DNA of 64,000 nucleotides from Woronichinia naegeliana WA131. GTDB lineage: Bacteria; Cyanobacteriota; Cyanobacteriia; Cyanobacteriales; Microcystaceae. Below are positions 17,207-28,285 of this stretch, piece after piece. The stretch's first letter is position 1, and every line of letters starts with the position of its first letter. Below the pieces are notes generated by a model. The model was not told the origin of the DNA. It did not search any database and saw only the letters and a list, made by a program, of their open reading frames with translations. Made by a program: the position numbers and the translations under genes. The stretch spans positions 4,930,272 to 4,994,271 of the forward strand of contig CP073041.1 in the NCBI GenBank assembly GCA_025370055.1. The letters run 5' to 3'.

Positions 17207-18136
17207 TTACAACAGCTTTTATCAACTAAAGGTCGCACCCGTTGAAGATAATATTCTGAAAATTTTTAATCGTCGATTAACGTGTTCTACTACTACTCGA
17301 AGACGGTTTAACAACCGATTATATTGCTTTTCCTCTTTACTTAATTTTTTACCCTTTTTTCTCTTAATCGGTGTTTCACTTAATTTATGAATTTTGGCAA
17401 TTCCTTGATATCCCTTGTCCGCTATCATTTTTATCAAATCTCCTACTCTTACTCCACTATTTTGGAATAGCTTGAAGTCATGCACTCTCCCTTTACCACT
17501 CGCTAGACAGATGATTTTCTGGCTTTTAAGGTCAACAATTATTTGCGTCTTTAATGTATGTTCTTTTTGCTTCCCACTATAATAATTTTTCTGATTTTCT
17601 TTTGGTTTTTCTATCGGACTCTCTGTTACATCCATTGCCACTACTTTTTCTTCTGTCCCTTGGGTGCGACCTTTAGTTGATAAAAGCTGTTGTAATCAGG
17701 GTTCTACAGGGAACCCATATTGATCAAGTTTTGCCCAAAATTGACTCCATCGTTCCTTGGTCAATACCAAAGCTCGTAGGCTCAAAATAATTCCTGCTCC
17801 TTTTTCCTTCCATCGCATCCCTGAACAACATAATCGTTGTTTGACCAACGTCTTACAAGCTGCTTCCGTGACACCTGAACCAATCGGATACTTTTTCTCT
17901 ATGTATTCAGCATAATCCATTTGATGCTGATGATTCTCGTAATAAGTAATCGCCGCTTGTAGTTTCTCGGTAAGATTCTTAGAATGACTTTTTTCTTCTT
18001 TGACTTCTTTCATCAGATTTAGCAGTTCTCCTGCTTTTCCTTTTTCATGCTTGAGTTCTCGACAATTTTCAGTCAACCATTCTTTTTGTTTTGACACTGT
18101 ATTCGGATGCAACGCTTCTGCCAAGGCACCTAAGTA

Positions 18137-19827
18137 GGGCTTGCTGAAAAAGTCAAAAAACGAAAGAAATGTGGGTTAGGGAAGTATGGACTGAAAAAGC
18201 ATAGATAACTTATCCTTATGGAAACAAATCAAAATACAGATTTTGTTTAATCTATTGTTCCTTTCTGTCTAAAAAGGTCAACACAAATCACTCCTCACAA
18301 AAGAGAGGAAAATTAACACCATTTTTCACAAGAAAAACGACTCTACAACTTTTTACTTTTTGTCTTCTGAAGTAGAGTAGAAAGATTCATTACCAAAAAG
18401 TTCATCGCAATTACCGTTTCCGAGGTCTCAGGTAGTTTGGCCATCACTCGACCAAGACTAAATTTCCTCTTTCCCTGTCCGAATTTACCCTCAATGGCAT
18501 TACGCACTCTTTCATCTGAGCGTGCCTCTTTCTTTTTTTCTTTGCTCACCTCTTTCGGCGGTCTTCCCAATCGGGGACCACTCATTCTTATATCCCTTTC
18601 TTTACAATAAGCTCGATTCGCTTTTGTTCGATAGATTTTATCCACATGAACCGATTCCGGATAACATCCTGTTTCCCTTTTATATTCTTCTATTCGCGCT
18701 TGTAAATCTCCCGATTCGTTGTAATTATCCCAACTTAATTTGTCTAAGAAGACAAAGCCATTCACATTACTTGCCGATATTTTAGCTCCAAACTCTACTG
18801 CTTTTCCCGCTTTTCCACGCACTATTGGACGCACGTGAGGTTGGCTTACACTCACAATTCTGTTTTCTACTTTATTTGTCTTTTTTTCATACATTTCTAA
18901 CTGTTGCTCATACACTTTTCCTATCGTTACAAGCTCTTCTTGCTCTTTTTTCGTTAGTTTTTCTAACTTTGCTCCCTCTTCTATCATTTTTTCTATATGA
19001 GACAAGTTTCTTTTTATATATCCTAGTTGTTTTTTTGTTCCTTTTCTTCTTTCTTTTTTTGACACACGACGTTTTTTTGCTATGGCTAAGTACTCTTTTC
19101 TTGCCACTTCCCTATAAGTCCTCGGCTTTTCTTTCCTTTTCTCTTTTATTTCTTCATACAGCTTATCTATTATTTTTTCTGTTTTTTCTCTGGCATCATT
19201 CAATATTCCTATATCCGTTGGATATTTTATATCTGCTGGTGTACAAGTCGCATCTAACAATAACTTTCCTTCATTTTCTTTTTTTTCTGACGCTACACCC
19301 GTCGCTTTTTTTTCTATTTCTTTATTAATTTTATTTATTTATTAATTCCATTCCTATTTTTTTACGAAAATGAACCATCATTGACGCATTAAATGCTTCT
19401 TTGCTACTATAGCTTTCCATTCCTATAAAGTACTGTAAATAAGGGTTCTCTTTTATTTGTTCTACTGTTTCTCTGTCACTTTTTCCTGAAATTTCTTTGA
19501 TAATTAATGCTCCTAATGCCATTCTAAATGATTTGGCTGGGGCTCCTTTTTTTCTGTGAAGTTTTTTGCATATTCTTCCTCATATTCTTCCCAGAGAATC
19601 ATTTTTGACATTTCTATCCAACGATTTTCTTCGTCTAACTGCCCGCCGAACAGATTTTTCAAGTTTTCTGGTGTTTCAATTGAGTACTGTTGCTTTCGGT
19701 ACATCTGCTTTCTCTCTTCTTAATGCAATGGTTTTGAGGCATTCTACCCTATTTTCGTGCATTCTAGCGGTTCTTAATTCGCCTACTATTTTTCTCCGTA
19801 AAGGTTTCAGCTTTTTTCAGCAAGCCC
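18137..19827 (-). mobile_element. IS5-like element, copy 3 (1691 bp)
   Basis: It has a perfect 6-bp duplicate TAAGTA (18131-18136 and 19828-19833) inside the ISKra4 fragment. It carries a 4-bp TTTA duplication near 19340, shared with the copy at 31083. Confidence 0.93.
18343..19704 (-). pseudogene. IS5-like transposase with two frameshifts (copy 3)
   Basis: The ATG is at 19704. A missing base in the T-run near 19550 breaks the frame after EKK, and the TTTA duplication near 19340 adds a second shift after KIGMELINK. The remainder is open from 19260 to 18343 (LLDATCTPADI to the end). All catalytic codons are present but cannot be read continuously. Confidence 0.9.
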
Positions 19828-19939
19828 TAAGTAACCAGAGGCATGATAGAAATCTAATATCTGTTCTTCCGTTTGCTTTTCTAAAAACTTCCGTGAGGAT
19901 GGCTACCGTGGGTAGTGTTCTGAATCTGTGGAAGCACAT

Positions 19940-20305
19940 CTAAATAAGACATCCAAATTCAAAGCGATTGATAAATAATCCAAGGACAATATCGTGCATC
20001 ACAATAGATTTGGAGAAACAAATCGTTTTTCTCGCTAATCTCTTTATTCGAGTTCTCAATGTCAAGTGCTTTCGTTCGATTTTTTGAGTATTATACTTAC
20101 CCACCTCATGCAATGCTGGCTCAATATGTCGTTCGTAAGCCCCCCATCCATCTGTATAATATTGAGTAATACCAAAAGGTTCTAACAACTCTTTTAGCCT
20201 TAGAAATGCTTCGTCTTTGTGACCAGACAAAACATAAGCTAATATCTCACCTGTCTTATGAGCAATAGCGTGCCATAACCATCTTTGCTCTTCACAAAAC
20301 CCCAC
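19940..20305 (-). pseudogene. insB: IS1 InsB-like catalytic part, frame-disrupted
   Basis: RWLWHAIAHKTGEILAYVLSGH, TDGWGAYERHI and VGKYNTQKIERKHLTLRTRIKRL are classic InsB blocks. After the A9 shift the frame runs LAELEPSQSIVTLCQWNDVEAELDEM-WGFV and then needs another one-base change near 20290 to reach EEQRWLW. The extra disruption suggests an inactive transposase. Confidence 0.8.
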
Positions 20306-20402
20306 ATTTCGTCGAGTTCTGCTTCCACGTCATTCCATTGGCAGAGCGTTACAATACTCTGACTGGGTTCCAGTTCTGCTAGTTTTTTTTCGTTGACGAA
20401 TA

Positions 20403-20681
20403 CTAAACTAGACTCTTTTTTTTTAGTTCACTAATCACTGTTGATGGACTAATCCTCAGCACACGGGCTGTATCCCTTATGCCACTACCATTCATTGCCA
20501 TTTCGGCAATCTTTTCCTTTACTTCTGGCAAATAACCTTTATAAGTATAGTTTAAGATAAATGTGCAACGCTTACATTCTGTATTACGACATCTGTAACG
20601 CTCTTTCCCCTCCCCAGAGGGGCCGTGTTTCACAATATCCGTACTTTGACAACTTGGGCAAACAATTGCTTTGAATAGCAT
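20403..20681 (-). CDS. insA: IS1 InsA-like protein
   Basis: 92 residues with the InsA zinc finger (CPSCQSTDIVKHGPSGEGKERYRC...C) and a helix-turn-helix (AEMAMNGSGIRDTARVLRISPSTVISELKKK). The frame ends after a run of nine A residues (coding strand), the usual place for the -1 shift that makes the InsAB' transposase. It starts 67 bp inside the right end. Confidence 0.85.
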   Translation of the reverse strand: MLFKAIVCPSCQSTDIVKHGPSGEGKERYRCRNTECKRCTFILNYTYKGYLPEVKEKIAEMAMNGSGIRDTARVLRISPSTVISELKKKSLV

Positions 20682-20734
20682 GGCACACCAATTTTAAGAT
20701 TTACATTTATTTATTATTACTCTTTTCCACAGGT

Positions 20735-21043
20735 TTAGAACACGACCCTGACTACAATACGGGCAATGTGATGGTAATCCAGCTCAAATCCTGAGAAAAA
20801 GCGTTGTAAGCGTTTGTAATGAGAATCCACCAATGCCCGACCTTCAAAACCCAGGGCCAATTCTTTAAGGTTAACCGTTTTCACTTTGAGGAGGGCGAGT
20901 AAGAACAAGGCTAGGAAGGAGAGTCTGGCACCATGCCATCCCAAATGGGGTTTTAGGGCTTGTTTCAATGCGTTATATTGGTTCATGGGTTTTTTTACAT
21001 TACGTTCATCTTCCATGAAACCCCTTTCTCGTATACTTTTCAA
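20735..21043 (-). pseudogene. IS4-like transposase, N-terminal fragment
   Basis: About 95 residues of an IS4-type N-terminus (MNQYNALKQALKPHLGWHGARLSFLALFLLALLKV ... GRALVDSHYKRLQRFFSGFELDYHHIARIV), cut by the IS1 end at 20748. The catalytic domain is absent. The likely start is MNQYNALK rather than the upstream ATG. Confidence 0.75.
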
Positions 21044-21246
21044 GCCTTTTGTCCTGTACTTAGGCTAGTTTTAGTTAGAATAGAGTGATTATCAAGAATA
21101 CTTCAGTTAAGTTTAGAAAATATTTTTACTGTTTGTAAAAGAGCAAATAATTTTAATTAATGTTAAGTTATTTTTACTGTTCGTCTGCTTTTTAGTTAAG
21201 ATATTAGGTGCGATCGCCCTAGTTTTCAAACTCCCGTCCTTGACCT

Positions 21247-22866
21247 ATGAATACCCCCAATCCGCTCTGGCTTTACGACACAACTCTTCGGGATGGAGCA
21301 CAGCGAGAAGGCATTTCACTCTCTTTAGAAGATAAACTCAAAATTGCGCGTAAGCTAGATCAAATGGGGATTCCTTTTATTGAAGGAGGCTGGCCCGGTG
21401 CCAATCCTAAGGATGTTCAGTTTTTCTGGAAATTACGAGAAGAACCTCTATCTCAAGCGGAAGTCGTTGCCTTTTGTTCAACCCGTCGTCCCCATCAATT
21501 AGCGGCAGAAGATCGAATGCTTCAGGCGATTTTATCTGCTGGAACTCGCTGGGTGACGATTTTCGGTAAATCCTGGGATCTGCACGTTACGGAAGGACTC
21601 AAAACTAGTCTAGCTGAAAATTTAGCCATGATTAGCGACACGATCGCCTATTTGCGCTGTCAAGGCCGTCGAGTCATTTATGATGCTGAACATTGGTTTG
21701 ATGGTTATAAAAATAATCCTGAATATGCCCTCAAAACCCTTCAAAGCGCGAAGGAAGCCGGAGCAGAATGGTTAGTTCTCTGTGATACCAATGGTGGAAC
21801 CCTGCCCCACGAAGTTCAAGCCGTTACGCGGAAAGTGATGCAAACCTTAGAACTGAATTCCCAAGCTGACAACCTGCCAAAATTAGGAATTCATGCCCAC
21901 AATGACGGCGGTACAGCAGTGGCTAATTCTTTGGCTGCTATTTTAGAAGGCGTTAAAATGGTACAGGGAACCATCAATGGTTATGGCGAACGTTGTGGTA
22001 ATGCCGATTTATGTACCCTCATTCCAAACCTTCAGATCAAGCTAGGTTATGAATGTATTCAATCCCATCAATTAACCCAATTAACAGCGACCAGCCGCTT
22101 TGTTAGCGAAATTGTAAATCTGGCCCCTGATGATCATGCCCCTTTTATTGGTCGTTCGGTCTTTGCCCATAAGGGCGGCATTCATGTGTCAGCAGTGCAA
22201 CGTAATCCCCTCACCTATGAACATATTCAACCAGAACAAATTGGCAATGAACGACGGATTGTGGTATCCGAGCAAGCGGGTTTAAGTAATATTTTATCGA
22301 AGGCTAAACTTTATAATATTCATCTTGAAAAAGAAGATCCTGCCTGTCGTCAAATTCTAGAAAAATTGAAAAAATTAGAGCAGGAAGGTTATCAATTTGA
22401 GGCCGCAGAAGCTAGTTTTGAATTGTTGATGCGTGAGGCCATGGGAGAACGACAAGCCATGTTTAAAATTAAAGGTTTTCAGGTGCATTGTGATATGTTA
22501 CAAAATGGAGGGATGCCCTACAGTAATGCTTTAGCTACGATTAAATTAACGGTAAACGATCACGAAATCTTAGAAGCCGCCGAGGGAAATGGCCCGGTAT
22601 CGGCTTTAGATTCAGCATTACGGAAAGCTCTGGTAAAATTTTATCCCCAAATTGCCGATTTTCATTTAACTGACTATAAGGTAAGAATTCTCGATAGTGG
22701 TTCAGGGACATCGGCCAAAACCCGTGTTTTAGTGGAATCTAGTAATGGTAAAGAACGCTGGACAACAGTGGGAGTTTCGGGCAATATTTTAGAAGCTTCT
22801 TATCAAGCCGTTGTCGAGGGAATTGAGTATGGCTTGCGCCTTTTGACCTGTTCAATTTGTGTGTGA
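21247..22866 (+). CDS. cimA: (R)-citramalate synthase
   Basis: 539 residues, full length. It condenses pyruvate and acetyl-CoA to citramalate, the threonine-independent entry to isoleucine. The HMGL-like TIM barrel opens with LYDTTLRDGAQREGISLSLEDKLKIA. It shows FIEGGWPGANPKD, the metal-binding HAHND (GIHAHNDGGTAVANSLAAI) and NGYGERCGNADLC. The C-terminal LeuA regulatory domain begins near residue 390 (QAMFKIKGFQVHCDML) and is the site of isoleucine feedback in the family. A HIP1-like GCGATCGC precedes it at about 21210. It stands alone between transposon blocks, and the IS relic starts 46 bp after the stop. Confidence 0.93.
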   Translation: MNTPNPLWLYDTTLRDGAQREGISLSLEDKLKIARKLDQMGIPFIEGGWPGANPKDVQFFWKLREEPLSQAEVVAFCSTRRPHQLAAEDRMLQAILSAGTRWVTIFGKSWDLHVTEGLKTSLAENLAMISDTIAYLRCQGRRVIYDAEHWFDGYKNNPEYALKTLQSAKEAGAEWLVLCDTNGGTLPHEVQAVTRKVMQTLELNSQADNLPKLGIHAHNDGGTAVANSLAAILEGVKMVQGTINGYGERCGNADLCTLIPNLQIKLGYECIQSHQLTQLTATSRFVSEIVNLAPDDHAPFIGRSVFAHKGGIHVSAVQRNPLTYEHIQPEQIGNERRIVVSEQAGLSNILSKAKLYNIHLEKEDPACRQILEKLKKLEQEGYQFEAAEASFELLMREAMGERQAMFKIKGFQVHCDMLQNGGMPYSNALATIKLTVNDHEILEAAEGNGPVSALDSALRKALVKFYPQIADFHLTDYKVRILDSGSGTSAKTRVLVESSNGKERWTTVGVSGNILEASYQAVVEGIEYGLRLLTCSICV

Positions 22867-22911
22867 GTCAATTCTGGGTAATGCATAATGTGAGATTTGC
22901 ATCACTATCTA

Positions 22912-24615
22912 GGGCTTGCCAAAAAAGGCTAAAACCCTTATAGAGAAAAGAGCATAGCCATAATAACAACGTCAAAGATGCAGGAAAATAAGCTAGAATG
23001 AGTCGGAAACCTTGCATCCCTCCCCTCAACAGTATGTATCGCAAAGAACAGTACACAGAAAAAACACTGGAAAACTTCAAAAACCTGTTTGAGGGGAAAT
23101 TGGACGAAGAAAATCGTTGGATAAAAATGTCAAAAATGATTCCCTGGGAGGAATTTGAAGGAGAATATGCTAAAAATTTCAAAGAAGAAAAAGGAGCACC
23201 AGCAAAGTCATTTAGAATAGCATTAGGGGCATTAATCATTAAAGAAAGGTTAGGAATAAGTGATAGAGAAACAGTAGAGCAAATAAAAGAAAATCCGTAT
23301 TTATAATACTTTATCGGAATAGAGAGCTACAGTAGCGAGGAGCCGTTTGAAGCATCAACGATGGTTAATTTTCGTAAAAGAATAGGGATGGAATTAACAA
23401 ATAAAATCAATAAAGAAATGGTAAAGAAGGTTGAGGGAGTAGAAAAAAAAGGAAGAAAATGAAGGTAAGTTATTGTTAGATGCGACTTGTACACCAGCCG
23501 ATATAAAATATCCAACAGATATAGGAATATTGAATGAAGCCAGAGAAAAAACAGAAAAAATAATAGATAAGTTGCAAAAGAAATAAAAGAAATAAAAGAA
23601 AAAAAGAAAGAAAAGCCGATAACCTATAGAGAAAAAGGGAGAAAAGACTACCTAACGGTAGCGAAAAAACGTCGTCCGTCAAAAAAAGAAAAAAGAAAAG
23701 GGATTAAAAAACAGCTACAATATATTAAAAGAAACTTATTGTATGTAAAAAAAATGTTAGATGAGGGAGCAAAATTGGAAAAACTAACAAAAAAGGAGAA
23801 GGAAATGATTATAACCATAGAAAAAGTGTATGAACAACAACTAGAAATGTATGAGAATAAGACGAATACAGTAGAAAATAGAATTGTGAGTGTAACGCAA
23901 CCTCATATCCGTCTAATAGTGCGTGGAAAAGCGGGAAAAGCAGTAGAGTTTGGAGCTAAAATATCGGCAAGTAATGTGAATGGCTTTGTTTTCTTAGACA
24001 AATTAAGTTGGGATAATTACAACGAATCGGGAGATTTACAAGCGCGAATAGAAGAATATAAAAGGGAAACAGGATGTTATCCGGAATCGGTTCATGTGGA
24101 TAAAATCTATCGAACAAAAGCGAATCGAGCTTATTGTAAAGAAAGGGGAATAAGAATGAGTGGTCCCGGATTGGGAAGACCGCCGAAAGAGGTGAGCAAA
24201 GAAAAAAAGCAAGAGGCAGTCTCAGATGAAAGAGTGCGTAATGCCATTGAGAGTAAATTCGGACAGGGAAAGCGAAGATTTAGTCTTGGTCGAGTGATGG
24301 CTAAACTTCCTGGGACCTCGGAAACTGTGATTGCAATGAACTTTTTGGTAATGAATCTTTCTACTCTACTTCAGAAGACAAAGAAGGAAGCAAAAAGTAA
24401 AAAGTTGTAGAGTCGTTTTTCTTCTGAAAAATGGTGTTAATTTTCTTCTCTTTTGTGAGGAGTGACTTTTGCTGACCTTTTTAGAAATAAAAGTACAATA
24501 GATTAAATAAAACCTGTATTTTAGCTTCTTGTCATAAGAATAAGTTATCTTCATTTTTTCAGTTCATACTTCCCTAACCTATATTTCTTTGGTTTTTGAC
24601 TTTTTCAGCAAGCCC
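22912..24615 (+). mobile_element. IS5-like element, old diverged copy (1704 bp)
   Basis: Ends GGGCTTGCCAAAAAAGG and, at the right, ...CAGCAAGCCC. The flanks TATCTA and TAGTTA no longer match. It is much more diverged from the other copies than they are from each other and lies in the opposite orientation to most. Confidence 0.88.
23034..24410 (+). pseudogene. IS5-like transposase, decayed copy
   Basis: It starts MYRKEQYTEKTLENFKNLFEGKLDEENRW. It is broken by a TAA after KENPYL (23304) and by frameshifts near 23450 and 23570. The C-terminal two thirds of the catalytic part stay open (23739-24410; ESVHVDKIYR, NAIESKFGQGKR). Identity to the intact copies is visibly lower in the N-terminal half than in the C-terminal half, which may reflect gene conversion. 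Confidence 0.88.
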
Positions 24616-24759
24616 TAGTTAATAATTGATAGTGAATAGTTAACAAATTTTATGTTGATCAAAGTATTCTTGCTTTTTGGGTTTGATCTCGTCTAAGATA
24701 GACAAATAAAAATTTTAGGACAGATTTATTATGGATATTATGCTGTTAGTGAGTTTATG

Positions 24760-25066
24760 GCACTGGTATCGTCTAGCTAGAAGCTACAAACGTTGCAATA
24801 CGAGAGGTTCAAGAAATCAGGCGAATTTGGAGTAAGTCCTCCCAAGTTAACCCTTTTTCAATTATACCGAGAGCTACAGCAGGAACTTCTCTAGTCGTAA
24901 AATGGCTGCGAACAAAGTTATGAACCATCCAGAAAATATCTAGGACTCGCTGTAATCCCACAACAGATTTAGCATAAGTATTTGTACGACGACGAAAGGC
25001 GGCTAAATAGCGTCGGATAGCACTATTAAATGCCTCAACGTGGTTGGCATGGACGGGGAGCATCTC
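24760..25066 (-). pseudogene. IS1-like (long form) transposase, C-terminal fragment
   Basis: HANHVEAFNSAIRRYLAAFRRRTNTYAKSVVGLQRVLDIFWMVHNF (24809-25054) is nearly identical to the C-terminus of the intact gene at 57618-58697. The element end ACTGGTATCGTC is present at about 24761. The rest was lost before the IS5-like copy at 25093 inserted. The 24616-24759 stretch is featureless AT-rich DNA. Confidence 0.85.
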
Positions 25067-25092
25067 ACTTATGCAATAAGTATTAATACTTA

Positions 25093-26791
25093 GGGCTTGC
25101 TGAAAAAGTCAAAAAACGAAAGAAATGTGGGTTAGGGAAGTATGGACTGAAAAAGCATAGATAACTTATCCTTATAGAAACAAATCAAAATACAGATTTT
25201 GTTTAATCTATTGTTCCTTTCTGCCTAAAAAGGTCAACACAAATCACTCCTCACAAAAGAGAGGAAAATTAACACCATTTTTCACAAGAAAAACGACTCT
25301 ACAACTTTTTACTTTTTGTTTTCTTTTTTGTCTTCTGAAGTAGAGTAGAAAGATTCATTACCAAAAAGTTCATCGCAATTACCGTTTCCGAGGTCTCAGG
25401 TAGTTTGGCCATCACTCGACCAAGACTAAATTTCCTCTTTCCCTGTCCGAATTTACCCTCAATGGCATTACGCACTCTTTCATCTGAGCGTGCCTCTTTC
25501 TTTTTTTCTTTGCTCACCTCTTTCGGCGGTCTTCCCAATCGGGGACCACTCATTCTTATATCCCTTTCTTTACAATAAGCTCGATTCGCTTTTGTTCGAT
25601 AGATTTTATCCACATGAACCGATTCCGGATAACATCCTGTTTCCCTTTTATATTCTTCTATTCGCGCTTGTAAATCTCCCGATTCGTTGTAATTATCCCA
25701 ACTTAATTTGTCTAAGAAGACAAAGCCATTCACATTACTTGCCGATATTTTAGCTCCAAACTCTACTGCTTTTCCCGCTTTTCCACGCACTATTGGACGC
25801 ACGTGAGGTTGGCTTACACTCACAATTCTGTTTTCTACTTTATTTGTCTTTTTTTCATACATTTCTAACTGTTGCTCATACACTTTTCCTATCGTTACAA
25901 GCTCTTCTTGCTCTTTTTTCGTTAGTTTTTCTAACTTTGCTCCCTCTTCTATCATTTTTTCTATATCAGACAAGTTTCTTTTTATATATCCTAGTTGTTT
26001 TTTTGTTCCTTTTCTTCTTTCTTTTTTTGACACACGACGTTTTTTTGCTATGGCTAAGTACTCTTTTCTTGCCACTTCCCTATAAGTCCTCGGCTTTTCT
26101 TTCCTTTTCTCTTTTATTTCTTCATACAGCTTATCTATTATTTTTTCTGTTTTTTCTCTGGCATCATTCAATATTCCTATATCCGTTGGATATTTTATAT
26201 CTGCTGGTGTACAAGTCGCATCTAACAATAACTTTCCTTCATTTTCTTTTTTTCTGACGCTACACCCGTCGCTTTTTTTTCTATTTCTTTATTAATTTTA
26301 TTTATTAATTCCATTCCTATTTTTTTACGAAAATGAACCATCATTGACGCATTAAATGCTTCTTTGCTACTATAGCTTTCCATTCCTATAAAGTACTGTA
26401 AATAAGGGTTCTCTTTTATTTGTTCTACTGTTTCTCTGTCACTTTTTCCTGAAATTTCTTTGATAATTAATGCTCCTAATGCCATTCTAAATGATTTGGC
26501 TGGGGCTCCTTTTTTTTCTGTGAAGTTTTTTGCATATTCTTCCTCATATTCTTCCCAAAGAATCATTTTTGACATTTCTATCCAACGATTTTCTTCGTCT
26601 AACTGCCCGCCGAACAGATTTTTCAAGTTTTCTGGTGTTTCAATTGAGTACTGTTGCTTTCGGTACATCTGCTTTCTCTCTTCTTAATGCAATGGTTTTG
26701 AGGCATTCTACCCTATTTTCGTGCATTCTAGCGGTTCTTAATTCGCCTACTATTTTTCTCCGTAAGGGTTTCAGCTTTTTTCAGCAAGCCC
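25093..26791 (-). mobile_element. IS5-like element, copy 4 (1699 bp)
   Basis: It is flanked by TACTTA on both sides (25087-25092 and 26792-26797). A 12-bp insertion adds four residues (KKKT) near the transposase C-terminus. Confidence 0.92.
25299..26668 (-). pseudogene. IS5-like transposase with one frameshift (copy 4)
   Basis: The ATG is at 26668. One base is missing in the T-run near 26250, which shifts the frame after VASEKK. The rest is open from 26228 to 25299. The same run length is seen in the copy at 31083. Confidence 0.9.
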
Positions 26792-26997
26792 TACTTAGAG
26801 AAAAAGTATCCGATTGGTTCAGGTGTTACGGAAGCAGCTTGTAAGACGTTGGTCAAACAACGATTATGTTGTTCAGGGATGCGATGGAAGGAAAAAGGAG
26901 CAGGAATTATTTTGAGCCTACGGGCTTTGGTATTGACGAAGGAACGATGGAGTCAATTTTGGGCAAAACTTGATCAATATGGGTTCCCTGTAGAACC
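26792..26997 (+). mobile_element. ISKra4 fragment, 3' end of OrfB (copy 3)
   Basis: It codes EKKYPIGSGVTEAACKTLVKQRLCCSGMRWKEKG through FWAKLDQYGFPVE. It stops at GTAGAACC, where a short transposon inserted with an 11-bp duplicate (CCTGTAGAACC). The missing tail of this ISKra4 copy, including CAACTAAAGGTCGCAC, is found at 35415-35461, 8.4 kb away. Confidence 0.88.
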
Positions 26998-28285
26998 TAG
27001 TGGTCTGTCAATTTTCTATTTGTGGATAAAGACGCTTGAGACGGATACGAGCCTCAGCCGTCGTGAATTGCCAATCTACCGACTTTTGGGAATGATTGCG
27101 CTGAGTGTACCAAGCCGTTGTTTCTTGCTCTAAAGTTTCCCGATCTGGAATTCGACGAGCTAGGCATTGCCGAGTCATTGCGGACAGCTCGTTTTCAGCA
27201 ATATTAAGCCAACTGCCATGTTTTGGGGTATGGTGAATTTCCAACCGTTCGACTAGACGACGAGCCGTGGAAGGCTCAAATGCTTCATATAGTGAGCAGC
27301 AATTCCAAATTCAGAATGTAGTCAAAGATACAAAAGGCTCAATGTATTTACTGGCAAGGGTTTTGCTATGAAAATTGCCAATTAATCAACTAGGAAGAAT
27401 TCGAGACAGCGAGAGAAACTGAGTCATCAAGCATAAAATCTAAAAGATGATGCCAGCTTTCAAAGAACAGATATTTGGTCAAAGAGAGAATATCTTGAAA
27501 GAATCCCTTACGAGTGCCGCGTTGGACGCGAATTCTCTGGTAACGTTCATCAACCAAACCTAAAACCGTGTGCAAGAGAAAAGCCAGCAAATTCAGGGTA
27601 AGCAAAACAGAGGCGAGGTGTTGTTTACCATGCCCAAAATTATGCTCTAAGTGATAGCCTCGATTTTTGAGAATATTGTGATTCTCGTTCTCAGTACGCC
27701 AACGAGTCCGTCCAGCACGACAGACATCAAGAACGATGTGAGGGGTGAGAAAATGATTGGTAATCCAACTATTGTGATAAAGAAGTTGAGCATCGGATTC
27801 GCGGTGGATTTTTAGCTCACACCAGTTAACCAACAAAGCAGGCTGTTGGTCTCGCAGGGGAATCTGATTGAGATAACGGCAGTGCCAAATCTCGAAATAC
27901 TTCCCATTCCAACGTCGGTGTTGAGTGGTTTTGACTTCTCCATTAGCTTCTAAATAGTTTAACCATTCATAGAGTGTGGGATGAGAAGTCGGTAAACAGA
28001 CGAAGATAAAGTTGAAATCGTGGTCGAGACAGTGCTGACAAGTGGGCTGACGACTGTACAAGTCATCCCCTAGCAGAGTTATCTTCTGTCCCGCAAACAA
28101 ACTAGCATGGTTACTTATCCAACGTTTCGCCGCATTTTGCTCACAATCTTGCTTTTCAGAACCGTCTTGAGGGGTGATAAATTCAGGGGGTAAGGAAAAA
28201 ACTGATTCATGGTCTGGGGAAACAATCACGGGCAATAATGCCTGATGGAAGGGGTGCGACCTTTAGTTGATAAAAGCTGTTGTAA

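Larger units (their letters stand above)
15851..17240 (+). mobile_element. ISKra4-family element, copy 1 (1390 bp)
   Basis: Ends are GGGTGTGACCTTTAGTTGAT and, at the other side, the inverted form GGGTGCGACCTTTAGTTGAT. It is flanked by the 8-bp duplicate GTTGAAGA (15843-15850 and 17241-17248). It carries two overlapping ORFs. Confidence 0.93.
15728..17641 (-). pseudogene. IS5-family (IS427-like) transposase, split by an ISKra4 element and N-truncated
   Basis: The part at 17249-17641 holds MDVTESPIEKP, IADKGYQGIAK and VVVEHVNRRLKIFRILS. The gene continues at 15850 with STYRKRHRRFGLRANLIAGIYNYELE and stops at 15728. Joining across the ISKra4 element, minus one GTTGAAGA duplicate, gives an exact in-frame fusion of 172 codons. 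The first catalytic domain upstream of 17641 has been removed by another ISKra4 copy that starts at 17662. Confidence 0.85.
17662..19891 (-). mobile_element. ISKra4 fragment, copy 2, interrupted by an IS5-like element
   Basis: It begins with the normal end GGGTGCGACC at 17662. It carries the OrfB C-terminal part at 17696-18136 (from AEALHPNTVSKQ to the stop) and resumes at 19834 after the inserted IS. It breaks off near 19891 in the codons for the FLEK block. A 17-bp piece of the same element in the opposite orientation follows (19893-19909) before an IS1 end. The 5' part and OrfA are lost. Confidence 0.85.
19910..20748 (-). mobile_element. IS1-family element (839 bp)
   Basis: The ends GGGTAGTGTTCTGAATCTGT (left) and the inverted GGGTCGTGTTCTAAACCTGT match at 17 of 20 positions. 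The flanks share no duplicate, so at least one side has been rearranged. It carries insA- and insB-like frames. Confidence 0.85.

Noticed and set aside
26849-27133. 94-residue plus-strand ORF beginning with transposase-like residues
   Set aside because: It fuses the ISKra4 OrfB tail to antisense IS630 DNA, so it is a junction artefact.
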